Positions 6,556 to 8,031 of a stretch of DNA of 8,031 nt are shown here, piece by piece (the first letter of the stretch is position 1; the number at the start of each line of letters is the position of its first letter). Location of the stretch: the NCBI GenBank assembly GCA_031257455.1, contig JAIROQ010000078.1, positions 1-8,031 of the forward strand, given 5' to 3'. Source of the stretch: Prevotellaceae bacterium (GTDB lineage Bacteria > Bacteroidota > Bacteroidia > Bacteroidales > UBA932). A program made the translations under genes and the position numbers. The notes beneath the pieces were generated by a model that made no database searches, had not been told where the DNA came from, and was given only the letters and a program-made list of their open reading frames with translations.

Positions 6556-6813
6556 TCATCGATAGTCTTGGTCAAATGTTCTAAAATATCTATAGTATTT
6601 TAGAAGTATTCTACCGACTACCAATAAAGCAATGCCTATACTTATTATCAGTACTGCACAGCATTTTATTTTAGAACAATTGGCGGCCCATATTATGCCA
6701 GTTCCCCATCCAAGTAACGGAAAGGCGAAAAAGATTAAGCCAATGCCAATAAAGAATAATGTTTTTCTATGTTTATTGTTATTGTTATTGTTATTGTTAT
6801 TTGGATCTTTCAT
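6556..6813 (-). CDS. Small two-helix membrane protein with poly-asparagine N terminus, function unknown
   Basis: An 85-residue protein I do not recognise. It starts MKDP followed by nine asparagines and a basic KHRK, then a hydrophobic stretch about 18-44 (LFFIGIGLIFFAFPLLGWG...), a short C/K-rich turn (ANCSKIKCC) and a second helix about 53-70 (AVLIISIGIALLVVGRILL). It ends in an aromatic/charged tail (KYYRYFRTFDQDYR). A two-pass inner-membrane protein with a small loop is the simplest reading. The ATG is preceded by a near-ideal GGAGGG (6822-6817), and the start overlaps the end of the upstream gene by 17 bases, so the two are translationally coupled. The transcript ends in the terminator at 6511-6539. 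The asparagine run is encoded by a hexanucleotide microsatellite. Confidence 0.72.
   Translation of the reverse strand: MKDPNNNNNNNNNKHRKTLFFIGIGLIFFAFPLLGWGTGIIWAANCSKIKCCAVLIISIGIALLVVGRILLKYYRYFRTFDQDYR
6773..6801. repeat. Hexanucleotide microsatellite (TTATTG, about 4.8 units)
   Basis: Four perfect TTATTG units (6773-6796) plus a partial fifth run to 6801. On the minus strand they read AACAAT and encode alternating AAC/AAT asparagine codons at the start of the 85-residue protein. The distal end overlaps the stop codon (6797-6799) of the upstream gene. Because the unit is six bases, gain or loss changes asparagine number by two without shifting the frame. Confidence 0.9.
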
Positions 6814-7309
6814 ATTCCCTCCATAATTTATTACGTAATGTTTTTTTTTCGATATCTGACAAATTGCCCTTTTGAGCTTCTTTTTTCATGCCCTGCCACT
6901 CAAAAGCAAACCATGATTGCATCAGCTTCTCTAAACTCTTTACTGTGTCAGGATTTGTTTTTACAACTATAGTATCAATCAATTCTACAGCCTCCCTGTC
7001 CCATTTTTCATCTCCTGCCGGATTCATTCTTAGTTTTAATTCATAGCTTAGTGCACGCAACCGGTTTACTCTTATATTTGAAGCTGTTGCTAAATAACAA
7101 AAATCCGCTGCCAATTTTCTTAACTGCATCAAATACCGATACCGGGCTTTTGTTACAGAAGTCCAAAAGGTCTTTTTCCGGAATTTTATTACAGATAGCA
7201 TGATACTTATAATACTAAGTATAAAGGATACTACCCCGCCTATCAACGCTGCCAGAACTGTTATAGAGGCAGAATTAGATGCTAATATTGTTATGATGTT
7301 TGTTCTCAT
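6797..7309 (-). CDS. Membrane-anchored helical protein, conserved-hypothetical type, function unknown
   Basis: About 170 residues from the ATG at 7309, which has GGAG (7319-7316) six bases upstream. An in-frame ATG at 7321 would add MEKN, but it overlaps that Shine-Dalgarno sequence and has none of its own, so the shorter start is preferred. There is one long hydrophobic segment near the N terminus (about residues 12-42, from SASITVLAALIGGVVSFIL to SVIKF), then a basic stop-transfer (RKK) and a soluble, helical, charged domain. Its features include 'TKARYRYLMQLRKLAADF', 'KLRMNPAGDEKWDREAVELI' and 'AFEWQGMKKEAQKG'. This arrangement resembles a loose group of uncharacterised one-helix proteins with an R-x-x-x-L-x-x-LR motif after the membrane segment. 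I cannot name a family. No enzymatic motif is visible. It overlaps the 85-residue gene by 17 bases; the two probably act together at the membrane. AT-rich relative to the FISUMP gene upstream. Confidence 0.72.
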   Translation of the reverse strand: MRTNIITILASNSASITVLAALIGGVVSFILSIISIMLSVIKFRKKTFWTSVTKARYRYLMQLRKLAADFCYLATASNIRVNRLRALSYELKLRMNPAGDEKWDREAVELIDTIVVKTNPDTVKSLEKLMQSWFAFEWQGMKKEAQKGNLSDIEKKTLRNKLWREYERSK

Positions 7310-7321
7310 ATTTTTCTCCAT

Positions 7322-7494
7322 AAATTTTTAAAATTCCCGCCAAATAAATTTTCTTTACCAGCCTACACCCTTTGGCGAGTGACGGATGTTTGCATGGTTT
7401 CTTCGTGCTACCCTCTGCCGCTCAGGGCGCGCGGATGCTATACACGCGGTGTATCTCGGTATTTCCTTTCATATGTGGTTAATGTCTTACATCT
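7322..7494. other. Intergenic spacer with a small hairpin
   Basis: This gap between the FISUMP stop and the small membrane operon contains one perfect inverted repeat, ATACAC-GCG-GTGTAT (7440-7454). No T-tract follows on either strand, so it is not a clear terminator. On the minus strand TTTATTTG occurs about 35 bases before the ATG at 7309 and could be a weak -7 box, but no good -33 element was found. The promoter of the operon is therefore unresolved. Confidence 0.45.
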
Positions 7495-8031
7495 TTAATC
7501 TTGGACGCAACGCAGTGAGTACCCGTATTCGGTCCCTTGCGGCTCCAGGCGTGCAGTACTGGTCCCCCTGTACTGTCTGACACTATAAGCAGCGTCATGG
7601 GACGGAAGGCGGTACCAGGTAGAGGACCACCAGAACCCGTTTTCATTTTGGTCGCTCACATGACCATTCCTCGCGTACCCGCCCAGTAGACCACCCCATG
7701 CAGTCGAGATGAAAGCGTCAGGGAAGTCGTAGCACGCGTAACTGTCATCTCGACCGTATGCTATGTAGCACAAGTTTTCAAAGTCTTCAAAAGAAGGAGC
7801 GCGCCAAGGGGTCGGGCATAGTGTATGAGCGTATGTTTTTACCATGCACCACGAAAACAAGTGACCATAAGTCAGCAGAACATTATTCCGACAATCCGAC
7901 ACATAACCATTGTCAGACGCGCCTCCGTTGTAAGACGATTTGTCACAATATGTAGCCGTAACCGGAGCACTCCAGGTTTGGCTGCCTCTCGTGCTGGATA
8001 CCACATGTGTTACGGTCGAAGCAAAGCCCAC
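7495..8031 (-). CDS. FISUMP (Fibrobacter major paralogous domain) protein, C-terminal part, 5' end outside window
   Basis: The frame is open to the right edge, so the visible 178 or so residues are the C-terminal end and the GTG at 8031 is only the edge codon. The sequence matches the FISUMP domain layout. It has 'CRNNVLLTYGHLFSWCMV' (cf. the YGxLYNW core), then 'LCPTPWRAPSFEDFENL' (CPxGWxxPsxxewxxL). Then come 'AWGGLLGGYARNG', 'ENGFWWSSTWY' (G-x-x-WSST) and the terminal 'YGYSLRCVQD' (Y-G-x-S-V-R-C-V-x-D). Upstream lies 'QTWSAPVTATYCDKSSYNGG', a linker seen with Bacteroidales relatives. Cysteines recur throughout (YCD, DCR, WCM, LCP, LCY, ACY, RCV), suggesting disulfides outside the cytoplasm. 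Members are typically secreted or lipoprotein surface proteins occurring as large paralogous sets; biochemical role unknown. The stop TAA is at 7497-7495, with no clear terminator after it. Confidence 0.88.
   Translation of the reverse strand: MGFASTVTHVVSSTRGSQTWSAPVTATYCDKSSYNGGASDNGYVSDCRNNVLLTYGHLFSWCMVKTYAHTLCPTPWRAPSFEDFENLCYIAYGRDDSYACYDFPDAFISTAWGGLLGGYARNGHVSDQNENGFWWSSTWYRLPSHDAAYSVRQYRGTSTARLEPQGTEYGYSLRCVQD

Noticed and set aside
6772..6802. The TTATTG array as a CRISPR-like or direct-repeat array
   Set aside because: Units are contiguous six-base repeats without spacers and lie inside a coding sequence; it is a simple microsatellite.
7440..7454. Hairpin ATACAC-GCG-GTGTAT as terminator of the FISUMP gene
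   Set aside because: Only a 6-bp stem and no T-tract on the minus strand after it; insufficient for an intrinsic terminator call.

Overview
The window looks like Bacteroidota, most likely a gut-type or otherwise host-associated member of Bacteroidales. This is inferred from four things: an Oar-like TonB-dependent receptor with an N-terminal carboxypeptidase-regulatory-like domain, a Bacteroidota-style promoter (-7 box TATTTTTG) in front of it, A-rich rather than Shine-Dalgarno leaders on the plus-strand genes, and the 3' end of a Fibrobacter-type 'major paralogous domain' (FISUMP) protein. No tRNA, rRNA or CRISPR array was seen.

Layout, left to right. (1) 1-2345, plus strand: the 3' end of a membrane-anchored PHP-family phosphoesterase, followed 3 bases later by a complete ArnT-like family 39 glycosyltransferase. 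The two read as one GC-richer operon whose beginning lies outside the window. (2) 2346-2662: a gene-free spacer with two different tandem repeats, an interrupted palindrome and the promoter of the next gene. (3) 2663-6004: a large TonB-dependent outer-membrane receptor standing alone, with no SusD partner, closed by a strong intrinsic terminator at 6021-6056. (4) 6057-6555: a 500-base gene-free stretch of mobile-element debris. It holds a short relic of an ISAs1-family transposase and, directly abutting it, a 306-bp element bounded by 21-bp inverted repeats whose two arms carry the same motif modules in the same order. A minus-strand terminator follows. (5) 6556-7309, minus strand: two small overlapping genes for membrane proteins of unknown function, each with a recognisable Shine-Dalgarno sequence; the second begins with nine asparagines encoded by a hexanucleotide microsatellite. 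(6) 7495-8031, minus strand: the C-terminal part of a cysteine-rich FISUMP protein running off the right edge.

The pieces do not form one pathway. The PHP/GT39 pair plausibly works on the cell envelope. The receptor should import an unknown ligand or act in surface interactions. The FISUMP protein is probably exported. The area most worth a second look is the non-coding element at 6167-6472 with its neighbouring transposase relic, followed by the overlapping pair of small membrane-protein genes. By eye, base composition changes sharply between blocks (GC-rich PHP/GT39 and FISUMP, AT-rich receptor and small membrane genes), which suggests a mosaic region.
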